From: Kappaphycus alvarezii
Taxonomy: Eukaryota > Rhodophyta > Florideophyceae > Gigartinales > Solieriaceae
DNA: 64,000 nucleotides
Direction of reading: 5' to 3'
Assembly (NCBI GenBank): GCA_002205965.3
Contig: NADL03000492.1
Coordinates: 1,860,001 to 1,924,000 of the forward strand
Made by a program: the position numbers and the translations under genes. Each line of letters opens with the position of its first letter. The first letter of the stretch is position 1. Below, piece after piece: positions 22,227 through 36,411 of the stretch. The notes below the pieces were generated by a model. That model saw only the letters and a list, made by a program, of their open reading frames with translations, ran no database searches and was not told the DNA's origin.

Positions 22227-25200
22227 AGGAGAGATAAAGGCTTTGCGGGGGGTGCAAATGTGAAGATGAAATTTGGTGGTCTGAAAGTGAAAATTTTGAT
22301 TGGATAGAACAGAAACTATGGATTAGATCGTTGTAGAATGGCTGACCACCGCTGTGAGCACGGTGAAAATTGGAAACAGCTGGAAAAAAGGTGAATGTGA
22401 GTGTAGAGAGAAGAATTTTTTGCCCTTTTGTGCATCATTTTAAGGGTTGCATACTGATGCGGGAATGAGGTGGGGTTGCTACTTGCTTGCAGGAGGAAGC
22501 GAGTGAGAGCGGAGTGCGTAAAGAGGAAGGTGAGATTGGAGCTCATGCGATAATGGTCTATCATACCAAGTTTTCCAGTCCTCGGACTATTTTTTATATA
22601 TTTATCTTCCTTCAGACTCTTGTAACTGGAGTTCTGAAACGCAGCAACTGTATTGATCTCAATGAACTGGTAGAATAATCTTTGGTCCTCAATACCACAA
22701 TTATAAGATGAAAAATGCAAGAGCTTAACTACAAATACCACGAATATTCATGGAGTGGGATCAATCCAAAAATTGAGGCTGTTTTCCCTGAGTACCTAAG
22801 TATAGAGGATGTAAGCCTACACGTTAAGAAGGCATCAATGCCCCCAGATCATTTCAGAGAAAGGACTGGAGACCAACCATCAGGAATTCAGCTCCCGACA
22901 TTAATGCAGCTGCAGCATTGAGCAAAACTGAAAAACTATTTAACCTCTCCATTTATCTACACTGTGTTCACTGCCCTTCTGCGTGCGAGGCTCTGATAGG
23001 GGGATAATTTTGGTGCTTACTATCTGGGGCACTGATGGTGGTTTTCGGAGAGGAGGAGATTATCTTCGCACTAGAAACGAGAGGAAGGGTGAGTTATTAT
23101 CATACTCGGGCATTATACGAAGGTATAGTTCGAACCATTTGGAATTTGTCTACTTCGAGAGTTCCGAGGGTTAAAATAAGGGATTTAGTTGTGTTAAACG
23201 GAGCCATCAAGCAAAGAAGTGGGTTTCAGACGTCTTCCTTCTATCTAGATAATCAGTTGGCGCTTAATGGAAGTTTCTATCGAAATGCAGTACAAAAGTT
23301 TCCAGTAATAACTTTAAGAACCGTTAAAGTAGCTCTTCCGAACAATTTATATGCTCAGCTCCGCCGTGCTTTAATTTAGAGTCTCTGAAGAAAGAAAATA
23401 CAGAGAATTACTGGCATGTCTGATTACAAGAGTCCGTTGCCCAGACGAGGTGTTCAGCCGCGGCCCTTCTAAATAAAAGAAACTCTATAAATCTGTAGCC
23501 CCTATCCACCTTGGCTACCGGCCTTTTTCCCTGATCATTCTCAAATACGGTGGTTGAACAAAGAACGTATAAAAAACGACAACCCGGTTTCTTTTTCCTG
23601 TTTTATTTTCCTGATTGCTCCTGTCTCAACTCCTTTTTTTTCGCAAGAATATATGACTGATAGGTACCGATCAAAATATATCATGTTTCGCGTGTAAAGT
23701 TGAAAGTTACCCCAAAAAGTTTTGAAAGAGAAAAATACGTCTTTTTTCGCCGATGAGCCCGAAGTTTCCATTTCAAGTGCCCCGGAGTCGCCGTTGAAAT
23801 TCTTTTCTCCGTCTCCAGGAACTATTGGGCCTAAAGCTCTGCTATTTTCAGTTCGTTACCCCCTCAATACTTTATTAAAACTTCAAAGAACTTCTGCCGC
23901 CGCTGGGCCAGATATTCACGGGTCCGTGCTTCTTCATGTCAATGTTTCCCATTGCTATGTTTGTTAACTTCGCAACTCTTTATTTCTTTGATTATATATA
24001 GACTGAACTTAAGACTCCTGCTGCCTCATTAGGCTATAGCAAGAAGTGCAAAAGGTTTAAATCTATTTCTTCTTTACCATCGTTAAAGTCGAAACAAAAT
24101 TTGTGAAAAGCGTTGTGGGCAGTTTTGAGTCAATTTAATCTGTCTTTTGAACCTTAAACCATCTGGAACGCGCCAAAACAGTGAGATTTGAGACTATGAA
24201 CCTTTCTATTTCGCCTGTTCACAATTTTTCGCAGGGTCACAGATCAAATCCCGCATAAACGGCCATTCCTACCCTTCGATCGAGGAAATCAGAGAATGAC
24301 TCGCGCCAATCCCTCGAAATACAGGCAGATAGATATTCTTTTTGGAGCTCGATGTCGAAAAGCTGATTTAATAGCTCAAAATAGCTCACTGTTCGAAAAA
24401 ATGGATATTGGGGACATTAATACTCGCTCAAAGCAAGCTACGCTCAGAAAATGTGTAAGTACAGCAATTTTCCTGAAGATTAACTCGAAAAAAATACTCT
24501 CAATAGCTGAAGCTTTACGGAACCTTTGCTCCTGAGTAACAAATTCCGTGTTCTCAGAACGCAAAATGTTTCGTTCACGTGTTCGATGGCACGTTTCACT
24601 TCGAGAAGGGCCGTAAGCACATGATTTACTCCGAATTTTTCAAGTTGTTGATGAATAAATACGTCTACGATGCAAGAAGCTTAGGGTAAAGTGGACTCTA
24701 CAGACACTTGGCAATAATTCACTTATTCATGAGAAGAAAAGCTTGGATAGAAGTCGTTCTCTCATATCTCTGCGCTTGTAACTCTCAATTCAAAGAAAGT
24801 AGATAAACTTATTAAGGTTGTCATTGAGTTCTAAGACTGGACAATTATTCCGATTCATAACGAAATATCACAAGGTAATTCGTACGATAAGCTCGTGACG
24901 ACTCTTCATGAGTTGATAAAAAACCTGTGTCAAATTCTCTTTCCCGCCGGAAGGGGAATTGATGCCTGGGTAATATACAACATACCGGAAAAATGATGGG
25001 AACTTGATTAACATAAAAAAATACAGACTAAATCCAGCAATGAAGATGCATCTTAGTAATTCATGGTCTCCGGCAAAAGAAGTTAAAACCTTTTTCATGC
25101 TTCCTCGTTTTTTATTTCCCAAAGTCGCAAAAGATGCCACAAATGTTGAGCCCAGAACTGGAAACCGCGCCACAGAGGAGCATTAAAGGCGCTGCATCCT

Positions 25201-25534
25201 AAATACAGAGTCTTCTAATCACCTTTTAGCTGGTATTATTAGGAACTTCGCCATGCAACGCTGAAAATAACTTCGATATCTTTTGAACTTGACAGAAAGT
25301 AAACCGTCGACCCTTTACTTTTCTCCATTTCTATTTGTTTCTTGGCTTTTATACTGTTTTTTGCCCTTGGACAGCCTGTCTTTGTTCTTTCGTTCTGTGC
25401 AAGTTTAATTTCCCGTTTTCTTTGGATTTTTTCTTCTTGGCTCCTTCGTCAGTCCTGGGTGAAAACGGGACATTGAGCGTGCAGGTGTTGGGTGCCTGGT
25501 TACGTGGTGGAGTTCGGAGGCGGCTGCTTGATGG
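22227..25534. other. Unassigned stretch with scattered open frames
   Basis: Frames at 23035-23379 (plus, 114 aa, VVFGEEEIIFALETRGRVSY), 23722-23967 (plus, 81 aa) and 24296-24535 (plus, 79 aa) read like decayed protein but match nothing I know. No start, splice or promoter context supports a live gene. Could be an old element or host pseudogenes. Confidence 0.3.
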
Positions 25535-28500
25535 CTATGGTGCGTGGTCGATGTGAGGCAGTATGCATAGTTGTGCACAATTTTGTGCAATTTTGTGGCG
25601 CCCCAGCGCTTTGGTCATGGCGTCTGCCAGGTTGTGCGACGATGGCACATGAATGACTCGAATTTTGCCTTTGGAAACGTTATCGACAAGATGGTGATGC
25701 GCTACATCAATTAGTTTTCGTCGTTTTGTGGGGGAGGTGATGTTTGCGACACTAATGGCGGCTGTGTTGTCGATGAGCACTTTGGAGGTGTTCTCATTAG
25801 TGAAATAGCAGTCTCGGAGCAATTTCCCGAGCCAGAGGGTCTGTTGGACCGCGGAAGAGCCTGCAATATGCTCGGCTTCGCAGGTAGATTTTGACACATT
25901 TGATTGCTTCGAGCTCGTCCAGGCGACTGGGGGTCCCCATGTCGTATGTACGATCCCAGGGCGGGATTTCTGGTCGTTATCACTAGCGAAGTCTGCATCG
26001 CTATACGTAGTGATGGTATATCCCTTGTGCGTGGTTCCCGGGCCGTTGGGTACTGTGATGGTGCATGTGCTCTGCCAATTTGTTCACTGCAAATTGGATG
26101 TAGGGACGTAAGCTGTCGGTGAGATACCTGAGGTCACCGATGATGCTCTTGTACTGTTGTTTGCGGCTTTCGGACAGTGGCGGGGCTGTTAAGGCCTGCT
26201 TCCATTTTGTGTTTTCTGCCACCGGGGTGTTTCTTGCTCTTGTCTGAGTCATACGAGTCTTGTGAGGGATACAACTGATTACGTGTGGTTGGGAGAGATG
26301 GATATGACCCTCAGACGTAGTTTAAATGTGCCATTTGAGATAGGTGGCTGGGTGGACTACATTGGTGATCTTGTATTTCCGTTGCAGGACATGAAATAAG
26401 TTGTCGATGAGTTTTTGGGACGGAGAGAGAGGAAAGAAGTCGTACGTGCTGACTGCTATCAGGATGGGGTGGCCCTCTTCGTGCTTAGAGAATAGAAGGG
26501 GGTCTGCATGGCTCCGGGTGTAGCCATGCGCAATGAGGTGGTGCACTATGCCTTGAAAGTAATTGTGTGCTGCAGGTCGGGTGCCGTATAAGTTGCGCAG
26601 CAGTACGACTGTGTGTCCGGGGTGTCTTAAGGTGCCATTTGAGCGTGGCTGCTCGCGGATGTAGACCGTCTTGTTGTATCGGTATATTTCGTGGAGGTAC
26701 GCAGTCGATATATCAAAGTGACCGAGGTGTTAGTTATAGCGTGCCGCTAGAGCTAGTAGGAGCGGATTGTGGTTTTTTCGGCCATGTAGGTCGTCGTATG
26801 AGCGGGGTCATAATGCAGATGAGGTTGCATACGATCGCCCCGAACTGAGCATCAGGCCTTGCGTTCTATAGTGAGGGAGGGCCCATGTTTGTATGAATAG
26901 GTCATTTTCAATGAAATTACCCTGGCATGCTGTGGGATCTTGTTGTTATGCACTCATCTGAACGTGGCAGCGGCTTCCAGTGTATCCAGCTCTTTGTCGT
27001 AGGCCTGCGCCCAGAGCTCTGCATCTGAAATGTGTGGGTTTGAGCGATAGTTTGCGGTGGCTCGGGGAGGCGCTCTGGTTTGGAATGTACTTGTAGGGCG
27101 GTAGGGGTGGTAAGTTAGGGATCCCTTTGTGGATCATAATGGCGAAAGTGATGCGTTACGGTGCTGTAGGTGTCAGTTTTTGGGTGCCAGACACGAATTA
27201 GTTTGTCATCCCGCGCCGCCATATAGCGAACGAGATAGGCTCTGGGGGATGGCTTGGCTCTTGGTTTGAAGATGTGAATGTGCCCGTATTGGCCGAAGAT
27301 GAGCAGTTTCGTGGGAGACGGTGCTTGTCCTTGCCAGCGACGATGTGACGACATGCCGATGGCTTGGTGCCTGATGACGTTGTATTTGTAGACGGCATCG
27401 AGGTAGGCATCTTCCCAGAATGCATCGGAAAGATGTGCTGTGGCAAGTGCTGCTCGTGCCGCATTCAGGAGTGTGAGGTTTATCCGCTCAGCTCGACTGT
27501 TCTCGTGCGGTTGATAGTGAGTTCGGGTTTTCAGTTGGGTGCCCATGGTGGACAGGAGCAGTGTGATATTCTTAGTAAGATACTATTTGGCGTTGTCGAC
27601 ACGTATCGTCCGTGGGGGTGAGCCCTTATTGGTGCTAAGGAATGCCATGTGCAGGCGTATGAACCAGCCAACTTGTTCCCTTGGTTTTAGGAAGTATACA
27701 TTGAGGAAGCGATTTTCGGCATCGATAAACGTTATAAAGTGCCGATTGCCATGTTTGGAGGTAATGCGGCCGCAGGTTTCCGAGCTGCTGTAGGTGCCCA
27801 CTTCATAGTGGGTGTGGTTCCGGATGTGCAGGGCTGGTGTGAGTTTGGCATGGCGGCATGATCGGCATGTGATAGAGGGCGGGGCGTTGCAAAGATGCGG
27901 CGGGATGAGGGGTATGGTGTTCTCTTTTGCCATCTGTGGTGGTACCCGCGGCGGTGCTTTGTTGGGGGTGAAATGCCATTGGTGTAAGTCTGCTGCGAGC
28001 TTGGTGGGAGGTTTGGCTGGTATGGGATTTGGCGGAGTTGGTGTATGGACCCTGTGTGGTAGCGCGGTGACTAGCTTTGGTCGTACGATTGGCTGAGGCC
28101 GTGCTTGGCGCCCGGGTGGTGGCGGGAGGTTGGGAGGACTGGTGGGAGTTCTTGGTCGATTGAGTTGGGGCGGCCTGGATGTGGTTCGCCTTTTGGCTTT
28201 AAGGCTCAAGAAATGGCGAGTATGGGCTATCTTGGCGGTACTGCGAGGCCTGGACACGATGTATCCTTGCAATGAGGTGTTTCATGGCGCGACAGCAATC
28301 GATCGGAGGCCTTGGCTTGTTCGTGTCGTGATGAGAGCCGCATCGCGAGCGAACAGTACAGGACCATAGTGTTGCGCAAAGGAGCGGACGGAGAGGAGAT
28401 TGTGTTCGAAGGTGGGGTTCGCTAAAGCCGGGATCCCGATGGATTTACTCCTCGTGGTCTAAATGGCAGTGTGGCTGGTGTGGGTGTAGAACGATGCGTG

Positions 28501-29430
28501 ATTGGTGGCCGTGGAGGTAGGAATAGGATATTTCAGTTTGGTCATTGATGTTGTGGGTCGGGTGAGGAGAATAGTACGGCCTGCCGAGTCAAGGAAAAGA
28601 ACTTGCTGCCTGCAGGGGGGGTCCTGAGCGTGGTAGATGTCCTCCTGGTTGTTGAAAATTTCGTGGAGCTCTTGTGCTAGACGGGTGTAGTCGATGTTGA
28701 ATTCTCGGGGCCGCTGGTTTCGGTTTCTTGTGTCTCGAATGGTAGGGGTGTCTGCAGCTTTCATCGGAGTGCCACAGGTTTGTGAAGCCCAGTGAGATGT
28801 GGTACTGGCACGGTTTGAAACCTCGGCGTGGTTCCCTGTGATTTAGACGAAGCGCCTCCAGCTGCTGTAAGACTGCCGCAAGCATAGCGCCTGTGTTGTC
28901 TGCGGTGAATGGGGCGGTACCGAGACTTGTGCCAGCGGATAGTGTGGTGATGAACGTGGTGAGCTCGTTAAACCGGTAGGCAACGGCCTTGGCGTCTTCT
29001 GGTTTAGCGGTGAGCATGTGCATACCAATGTTGGCAGTGAGGGTAATGTCCCTCAGGCCCTCAATCATGAAGTATACCGTCGTTGTAGCTTCTGTTATTC
29101 CCGGAAGCTCAGAGGCGATCATTTCGGCTCTAATTTCTTCATGATTGGTGACGTATTCACTGATATCCATATCGGCGGTGAACTTTCTGTTTTCGGCAAG
29201 TGGCTTCAGATATTTGTGATCGCTTGCCTATGTGGGGTCTAGATGCTTGCACACGGCTTGGATGAGCTGGTACGGTGTTGGCTGCGTGCCGGTTTGCACC
29301 ACCAAGCTGCTGACTAACGGTGGAATAGATTCGATGAGCGCGCTCATGAGGACGTCCCGCTTGTCTGGGAATGTAGTTACCAAAGCAGGATCCGTTGGCG
29401 GGGTGGGGTCCTGCGGAGAGAATTGTTAAA
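25535..29430 (-). mobile_element. Old GC-rich copia relic
   Basis: Minus-strand parts in copia order: Gag (about 29.4-28.6 kb, MDISEYVTNHEEIRAEMIAS), integrase (about 28.0-27.2 kb, THYEVGTYSSSETCGRITSK and ENSRAERINLTLLNAARAAL), reverse transcriptase (about 26.9-26.1 kb, SADPLLFS and IIGDLRYLTDSLRPYIQFAV) and RNase H (about 25.9-25.55 kb, AEHIAGSSAVQQTLWLGKLL, PSSHNLADAMTKALG). No LTRs are recognised. Broken in many places; the base composition is clearly richer in G+C than the flanks. This is a different, more canonical copia lineage from the 16.7-22.2 kb element. Confidence 0.8.
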
Positions 29431-30050
29431 GCTAGCTCATCTCTGTCAGAGTGAAGATGAATATGCGTTCAATATTGCCGCCTAATTTCTTATGAGCAAT
29501 ATCTACGTCGCGAAAATGAAGTATGAATGTCTTCGTAACCGCCCATATGGCTTTTGTTGTGATATTGGAGCTCCAAAACAGTTGTTAATTGTAAGAAAAT
29601 CAATGTAAACTTTGCCGCGCTCGAAATATATAACGAGGAGATAAACCCAACGTGCAATCGTGTCAGGTTTGCCGGCGCTTCCTACCAGTCACTTGGTCAT
29701 ATTTTGATTCCTCCCAACATACCTGCTCATATAAAGTATATTTCTGTCGAGCTGGACAAAATAGATGCCGACAGTTCCCACTAGTCGGAATGGATAATTT
29801 GTACAAAGAATCTTTACTTCCTTGTTTTGTTTCAAACAGAATTAGAAAAAGCGTAGATACATCAATTCAACGCAAAGTGAAGTCTGCGTTGACGATTGGT
29901 ATGTGACGGTGGTAATATAGGCAGCAACCACCTCTACGCACAAATTCGCTATACTTTTTGTTGTACTTTTACCGCGCTCAGCTATTCACACTGTAGTGCA
30001 ACTTCTTACATCCCTCTTTGATGACGTTTTTCAATCTTCTCCAAGGATCT
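29431..30050. other. Intergenic, nothing recognised
   Basis: AT-rich, short frames only. It may contain the decayed left end of the next copia relic. Confidence 0.35.
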
Positions 30051-32620
30051 TGCCGGGAAAATCTACGCTATAAATCTCAAGAATTATACAGTAGATTTCT
30101 CAAAAATTTGCCTCATTATAAAGGATTTAAAGCACGTGGACTAGATTTTGCGTGACATTAGGAGCTGAAAACGATCACTTGGAAGAGTTAATACTACTTG
30201 ATATTATTTACATCGATAGAAACCCTGCCCTACACATTGATGAAGAAGAGGCAAGGTTTTCAACAACTCGCTTCCTAAAAATTATCTTTACGGAAGACAT
30301 CTTGACAGTAATAATAAATTTCTGGGCTTTAATTTACACTGTGTTGCCGTACCAATCTTGGAAATAAGTAGTAAATTGAAGCCCTTCTACCCAACCCAGG
30401 TTCCCTACTTGTAGACATGTTAGTGCACTTCGTCCGTGTGTCTGAAATCGAGGTAGCAAAAACTGGCTGAGAGTCATACCCTAGCCTGGAACTCAAAGAG
30501 AGATACCAAGAACCGCTAAATCTCACATTTCGTAAAATAATGGCAACCAAGCTAAAATCCGACAAATAAATAGCCCTTTTTTATGCTCTGTTATATCAAT
30601 AAAGGTCCCTCTTGGACCGAATGGCCTCATCCTATCTGCTCGAGTCTTTGGTGAAATCACGAAATTATATAAAAACGACGAGAATTGTCCCACAAGACGT
30701 ATTTTACTCGATAAAGCGAAATGGAAGCTAGCGCAGGCAAAGAAATGTAATCGCAGATGTCTAGTCTCAAGCGCTGTGGTGTTCTCTAACATTATTTTCC
30801 AAATTCAAGTGAAAGATCGTATCAGGTTGGGGACCAAGTAATCTTCTGGAGAGAAAGAGTCGTCTCGAACTATACCGATGAATGGATGGGATCCTCTCAA
30901 ATTTCTAGCACTGAACCCAAAAATAAACTGGTATTTTTTCGTAACTCAGATACAAGCCCACCAAGTTCACTCAACGTAGCCCAAGAAAAACCCTATCTAA
31001 CCCCAGAGGCTCTCTTCTCTAACTCTCTGACAGAACTATAGGGAAACTATTACCAGTTTATGTTATCACATGACGTCTTATTTTTGGCGACAGATGTACT
31101 TCTTGAACAAGATGAGCTAATAGAACCCCCCGAAATGGCCAAAGCAAAGATTAAAGAAATAAAAGCTCCACTCGATCGAGGAACACTTAAGATAATTCTC
31201 CGAGAAAAAATGCCTCATGGGAAACTTTTACCGGACATTTTCCGCCTCTCGATAAAATCGTCTGTCGATGGTAAAAAAGAAGTATAAGACACTCCATATA
31301 ACTAGCGAAAATTGTGAAAATGAAAGATATTTTGTTTCATAACTCCTTGATGTTAAAATCTCAGTCTTTCCGATTATTACTTGCGATTTAAGCCATTTCT
31401 GAGTTCTATGTTTTGACAAAAGACACCACCCGAGTATATTTCCTGTCTTCTGAGCCTATTTCAAGAGACATTTTCAAAGAGCATTCTTTACTAGAGTTTA
31501 AACTCGAACCAGGTCAGTTGTTAAAGCTCCTTCACTCACTCTACGGTTTTATCAAGCATTATATCTTTGCGACACGATTATTGAAAAACAACACCGGTAA
31601 GAAATGATTATGAAAATTCTTCGCGTGGACCCAGTTCTCTGGTTCTTAATCAGCGAAACAATTCTTAATGTAATCAGCGAAACCTACGTTAAGGAACTTC
31701 TCTGCTGTATACAAGAACAATTTCGAAAGCTCTTTAGGCTTACGAACGAGTGGTCCGAAATGATACCATAATAGGCGCTACTCTCTGATTTTATCGGCTT
31801 TATACTGGAAAAGAAGGGCAGAATTGTAGTTGCAGACCAAATTTTGTAACTATGCAGATTGCAAAGCATATTAGAGCGCGCAGGCATCATTGAGACGTTT
31901 CAGATCTATGCGACTGCAATTACCATAGCTGCAAAATTCCAGACCTGACCTTATTTTCGTGATTACATAGCTTTCAAAGATTACGCAGTAGATGTTCCAC
32001 TCAAATATCTCGCAACTACTGAGAAGAATGAACACAGCAACTGAATGCGCAGTCGATAATCTTATTCACTTAAAGATAACGAAACTGCGCATCAAGAACT
32101 TTCTTATAGTTGTGTACTCGGATTCACCAAACAACCTTCAAACTAAGTAAAAGCTCGGAAATACCGTATTTATCACTGACGGTGGAGACAGAGCAGCAAA
32201 TATTTAATTTAAACCCTGAAATCTATTCGAGTCACTAGATTGGCAATTTATGGTGAAGGAATCGATTTTTGTAACAATTTTGATGTTTTGCATGCACTTT
32301 CAGAAGATTTTAAGACTATATCGGACAAGCCCATTCCTTTGTAACTGATGAACGACAGAAATGAAATTTTTGACTTCATTGCGAAGATATTCCTCACATC
32401 CGAGAAGTGAACGATGGTCGAAGTTGGCGCCGCCAGATAATGATTACGAGAAGGAGTAGTATCCGACATCTGACTTGTGTAAGGTAGGCAAGATGTCACA
32501 GACGGACTTACGAAACAAATAAATCAATCTCTCTTAAGAAATTTTATGATTACAGTGTAGCTCGATATTCAAACTGACCGGTGGATAGTTCGATCAAAAG
32601 AAAAATATTTAACTACATTT
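30050..32620 (+). mobile_element. Copia pol relic, plus strand
   Basis: Integrase-like text at 30.15-30.37 kb (LLDIIYIDRNPALHIDEEEA), reverse-transcriptase start at 31.1-31.28 kb (PEMAKAKIKEIKAPLDRGTL, FRLSIKSSVDG), LKLLHSLYGF at about 31.5 kb, and DVTDGLTKQ at about 32.5 kb as the RNase H end. The same lineage as the elements at 8.2 kb and 43.5 kb. Many breaks; no LTRs seen. Confidence 0.65.
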
Positions 32621-35600
32621 GCTAGGTAACTTCAATTGCTTTTACTGCGAATGAAGGTCAATTATTTCGGCCACAAAAGTCTTTCGTGCCCCAATTTCGG
32701 TACATAGATTCAACGATTACCCCTTTAAACTGATATCGAATCTGTCCTCCAAATCGTGAAGCACCATACGGCTACCTTAGATGAAAATGAGGTGGTGATC
32801 GAGAGAAGCACGTTTACTGTCAACCCTAACAATCGGAACAACATCCCCGAGCCCATGAATTATGTGGAAAGCCATCGAACCGATTCTCACGGATGCCCGC
32901 TTTGTTAGAAGGTTATTGAAAGCTGACTGACATACCCATTGAAAACAAAGCATACTTTCTTTCTTGAGATCATGAAGTGCGCTCAAGTACATTTGAACCA
33001 ATTCTTCGTATTTTCAACAGCACTTAGTCCAAGTTAGTAGCAAAAACAGTTAACAATCGCTCTGAAATAGAGTACTGGTTCTTATATAGCACAGAAGGAC
33101 CATCTTCGCTACCCATTCAGTACCTCTTCAAGACTGGATATCCTTCAAAAGCCGCAAGAATGCCTGTTTGAACCGCAACTCCTTGATAATTCTTGCAAAA
33201 TATCTTGACTGTTTCAATGATTCCACTGGAATTTACAGTGTCTCCACCAAAATGGCAGACTGGACTCGGACATATTCCGAGCACTTCAAATACCAGTGAA
33301 ACCCTTGGACCCTAAGAAACCCACCCCCGGCCTAGGGGTCACATCGGGGAAAAGCACCGCGAAAACGCTTTCCTTGCCTTCAGCGCAGCTGCCAACTGGC
33401 TGGCCACTGTAATCTTTCTTGTACATATCAATGATCTTGCGACATACAGTGATGCCGCTCGCGCCGGCCGAAAGTGGTAGATCTACTGCCTACATTCACG
33501 ATTCCTCCCCTTTGCTGTATTTTGCCAAAGGAAAACTCCTCTGCAAAATTCACTATCAGAATCAGTCCATGCCGCTGTTCAAGAGGAGATGTACCTCAGC
33601 GACCAACGCAAACATGCATTTTGGGCTTCTAATAGCCGTCTAGGCAAAAAAAATGGGTCTATCGTGCTCCGTGCTCCGACTTCTAGACCACTGCTGATGT
33701 TTTATTTCACTGCACAGGCCTTATTGATTTACATGAATTTATTGCATCTACTGTACTGTAGATTCAAACACTGATAAACTTACAACCAGGGCTACTAGAA
33801 ACTTTTCTGTCAAATAGTCACGGGCGAGATGTAAACTGGGGTGTCATATCACTGCTTTAACAACCAAAAGTTGATTTGCTTTCCCATGCTTTCTTGTCCA
33901 ATATACGTCTTAAATATTGTCGTATTATGTCACTCGTGCCGACTAAAATTCTGGAGGCGCTACTTACGGTACTATCAGGGCCGTTTTACGGAAAAATCTT
34001 TTAATTCGTTACTGTAAGACTGAATTTTCCTTTAATATGTATCTATCTTCCGTTCTATATAAACCCTGTTTTGGACCGGTCGGCATAACCCAGCTAGCCC
34101 CAACCAAAGTTTCAACCACAGTTCAACCGAGATCTGCTCTTGTGCGCTTAACACCCCACAATTCACTCCAGAATGTTTTTCTTGATTTTAAGAATAAGAA
34201 ACTCCAACTGTGAAGTTATTATGTCTGTTTTATTGTTGAAACGGGTTTCCGGTCTTTCTTCCAAGTTTTTGATATTGCTTCTCATGGCTTCCAGCGACGC
34301 TGAGTTGGTAGCTGGCCTTTGATAGCTCATTTCAGGATGCATAAAGGACTTCGATATACGACTTCCCATCGTTATTTCACGCAGCGACTGAAAAATCTCA
34401 GAGTTCTTAACTAACCCCACTGTATTGCATTTCAGATCATTACATCCATTAATGATCTATCCTTTGCCGCCTTTCGGAGCATTAATTACATGTCTTGGGA
34501 TTTTAACCCGGCCTTCTCGTAGAGATCTAGCAAGTGAACTACTTTGCTTAAAAATCACTGCAGTTGAGGCGGTCCTCTATAAAGATGCGGATCATTTCAT
34601 TTTGTCCAAGTTCCTTGCCGTATTATTTCATAAGCCAGTTACGTACCTCAGCGAAGCTGCGCCCATTTTCATCTAGAGATATCCAATCGCTGCAATTTCG
34701 TTATATTTGCTCTTTTCATCTCCAAAAAGATAGGGTAAGATACTCTCGGCCTTCCCACTATCGTTCTTTTTCCAAATTAAACCATTAGCATATGTATAAA
34801 TAAAATCTTCAACATCCTCATTTTTGCTCCCCGTGAACGATAGTAGAGCATAATCAACATCAATGGCTGGAGGAAAAAAACAATTTCAAACTGAAAGCAA
34901 ACATAATACTTCAGTCTACTTCACTTACACTGTTGCATGTCAAGTTTTAATGCAATTTTCAGTTTCAATTAGAGTAAGTTTCAGTATATTTAAGGATAGG
35001 GTAGATATACGGGATTGCGCACTGATGTCCCCCACCCTGAAAAAAATCATCATCATCAAGAAAGATAACTTTACTCAACAAAAAATTCTAGGTTCGTAGT
35101 CCAGTCCCACAGATGAGAGCAGGGGACGATGTGGCCTCTATTAGACTATAATTGACCTCAGTGGGTCAGTGAACCACGCGTGCGTATCTTGAGTCGCGTC
35201 TGAATCAACCTCTACTGTAGTGTTAGAATCGAGTTTATAGATCGAAGGTCAACCCAAACGAGAGGTTCGTTCCTAGTTTGCGAAGTTTAACCTTGCTTCT
35301 CCGTGTCAGTCCTACAAGACTACCACTATTTGGGTTAAGCAGAGTAACGTTCATTTATTCCCACCCTAAACTCACCTACTTCTGATTTATATTCCTCCTC
35401 TCGCATTTCCGACAAAACAGCAGTTTAGGAGTACAGGTTTACTAGTGTTTAAAGATCTTTACTGTATTATAAATACGGATGTTCACGGCAGGAATCAACT
35501 GTATTGCTACCCAAGAGCTAACTAGGTGTTGCACGTCGGCCACGTATGTCGAAATGGCAGTATAGTACAAATAGGCTAACCTCGTAGACTGTATTTAGAA

Positions 35601-35824
35601 AGAGAGAAAAGGAGGCCTTTTATTTCATTGATTCTAGTGGGGGATCAGACAAAAGCCCGGTCTGGAGGTCAGATGGTGGAGTACGTTCGCTGTTTTTGGT
35701 GATTCAACATGACCGCGTTGTACTGATGGAGAAATGCCGAGACACGTTTTTTAATCCTGCGAAATTCAGACAGAGGATGCTTCTCTCGACGGTAGACTGT
35801 CAAGTTACTAACGTCATGAAGCAC
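32621..35824. other. Unassigned stretch
   Basis: A minus frame at 32777-33001 (MVQMYLSALHDLKKESMLCF) and minus-strand text at 34.15-34.78 kb (SQRPATNSASLEAMRSNIKN-like, coiled-coil flavour) look like decayed coding DNA of unknown kind. No gene is claimed. Confidence 0.3.
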
Positions 35825-36225
35825 CTAAACTCCCGTTGAATCGATTTGGCCGTTAATGTCAATGCCGAAAGGTACGAGGTCCATACTCTCGACACGACAA
35901 GGTAGCGCATAGTATTCGGTTTCCAACTGCTCGGATCGTGTCAGTACTGAGAGAACTCCATCGTTCTGGTTGCGATATGGCGCGGAGTGAGTACTGATAA
36001 TGTTCACATCGAAACCTTGTATGGTGGGCGCGAATAGAGGATCGTTAATGACGAGGTCCAGTGCGCAATCCTCGGATGGGTTCTTGTGGAGGTCGGCGGC
36101 AAAGAATCGCTCCCGACTTTTGATGAGGGAAATGGCAGGGCTGGTGAGTTCGCGGTAGAGAATATCCCGAAGAAGTTTGTGACGGCGCACCGCACCGAGA
36201 CTGTGAAATTGAAAACAGTTTTCAA
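35825..36225 (-). mobile_element. LINE fragment, C-terminal reverse-transcriptase region
   Basis: A minus frame of 121 aa reads RRHKLLRDILYRELTSPAIS, then GFDVNIISTHSAPYRNQN and MDLVPFGIDINGQ. The order (RH..LRD..., DV.I.SP, then VPFGID.G) matches the domain after the reverse transcriptase in many LINEs. This copy lacks RT motifs and a tail; the frame is closed before the usual end. Subfamily matches 37.75 and 38.4 kb. Confidence 0.6.
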
Positions 36226-36411
36226 ATTATTGGAAAACTATTTAATTTGTTTTCGATATCGAATACAGCTGTGCCATGTGGTCCACGTTTGCAGCTTCAG
36301 CTATTGGTGGTAACCCGGAACATGCAGATGTTTTCCTCCCCTTCCAAAGCTAGTCAACTTTAGTGGCCCCGCACGTCGCACTTCCCTAGTATACTGATAA
36401 AGCTTACTATG

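Noticed and set aside
32777-33001. Host gene from the 74-aa minus frame
   Set aside because: No motif, no start context, and surrounding frames are broken.
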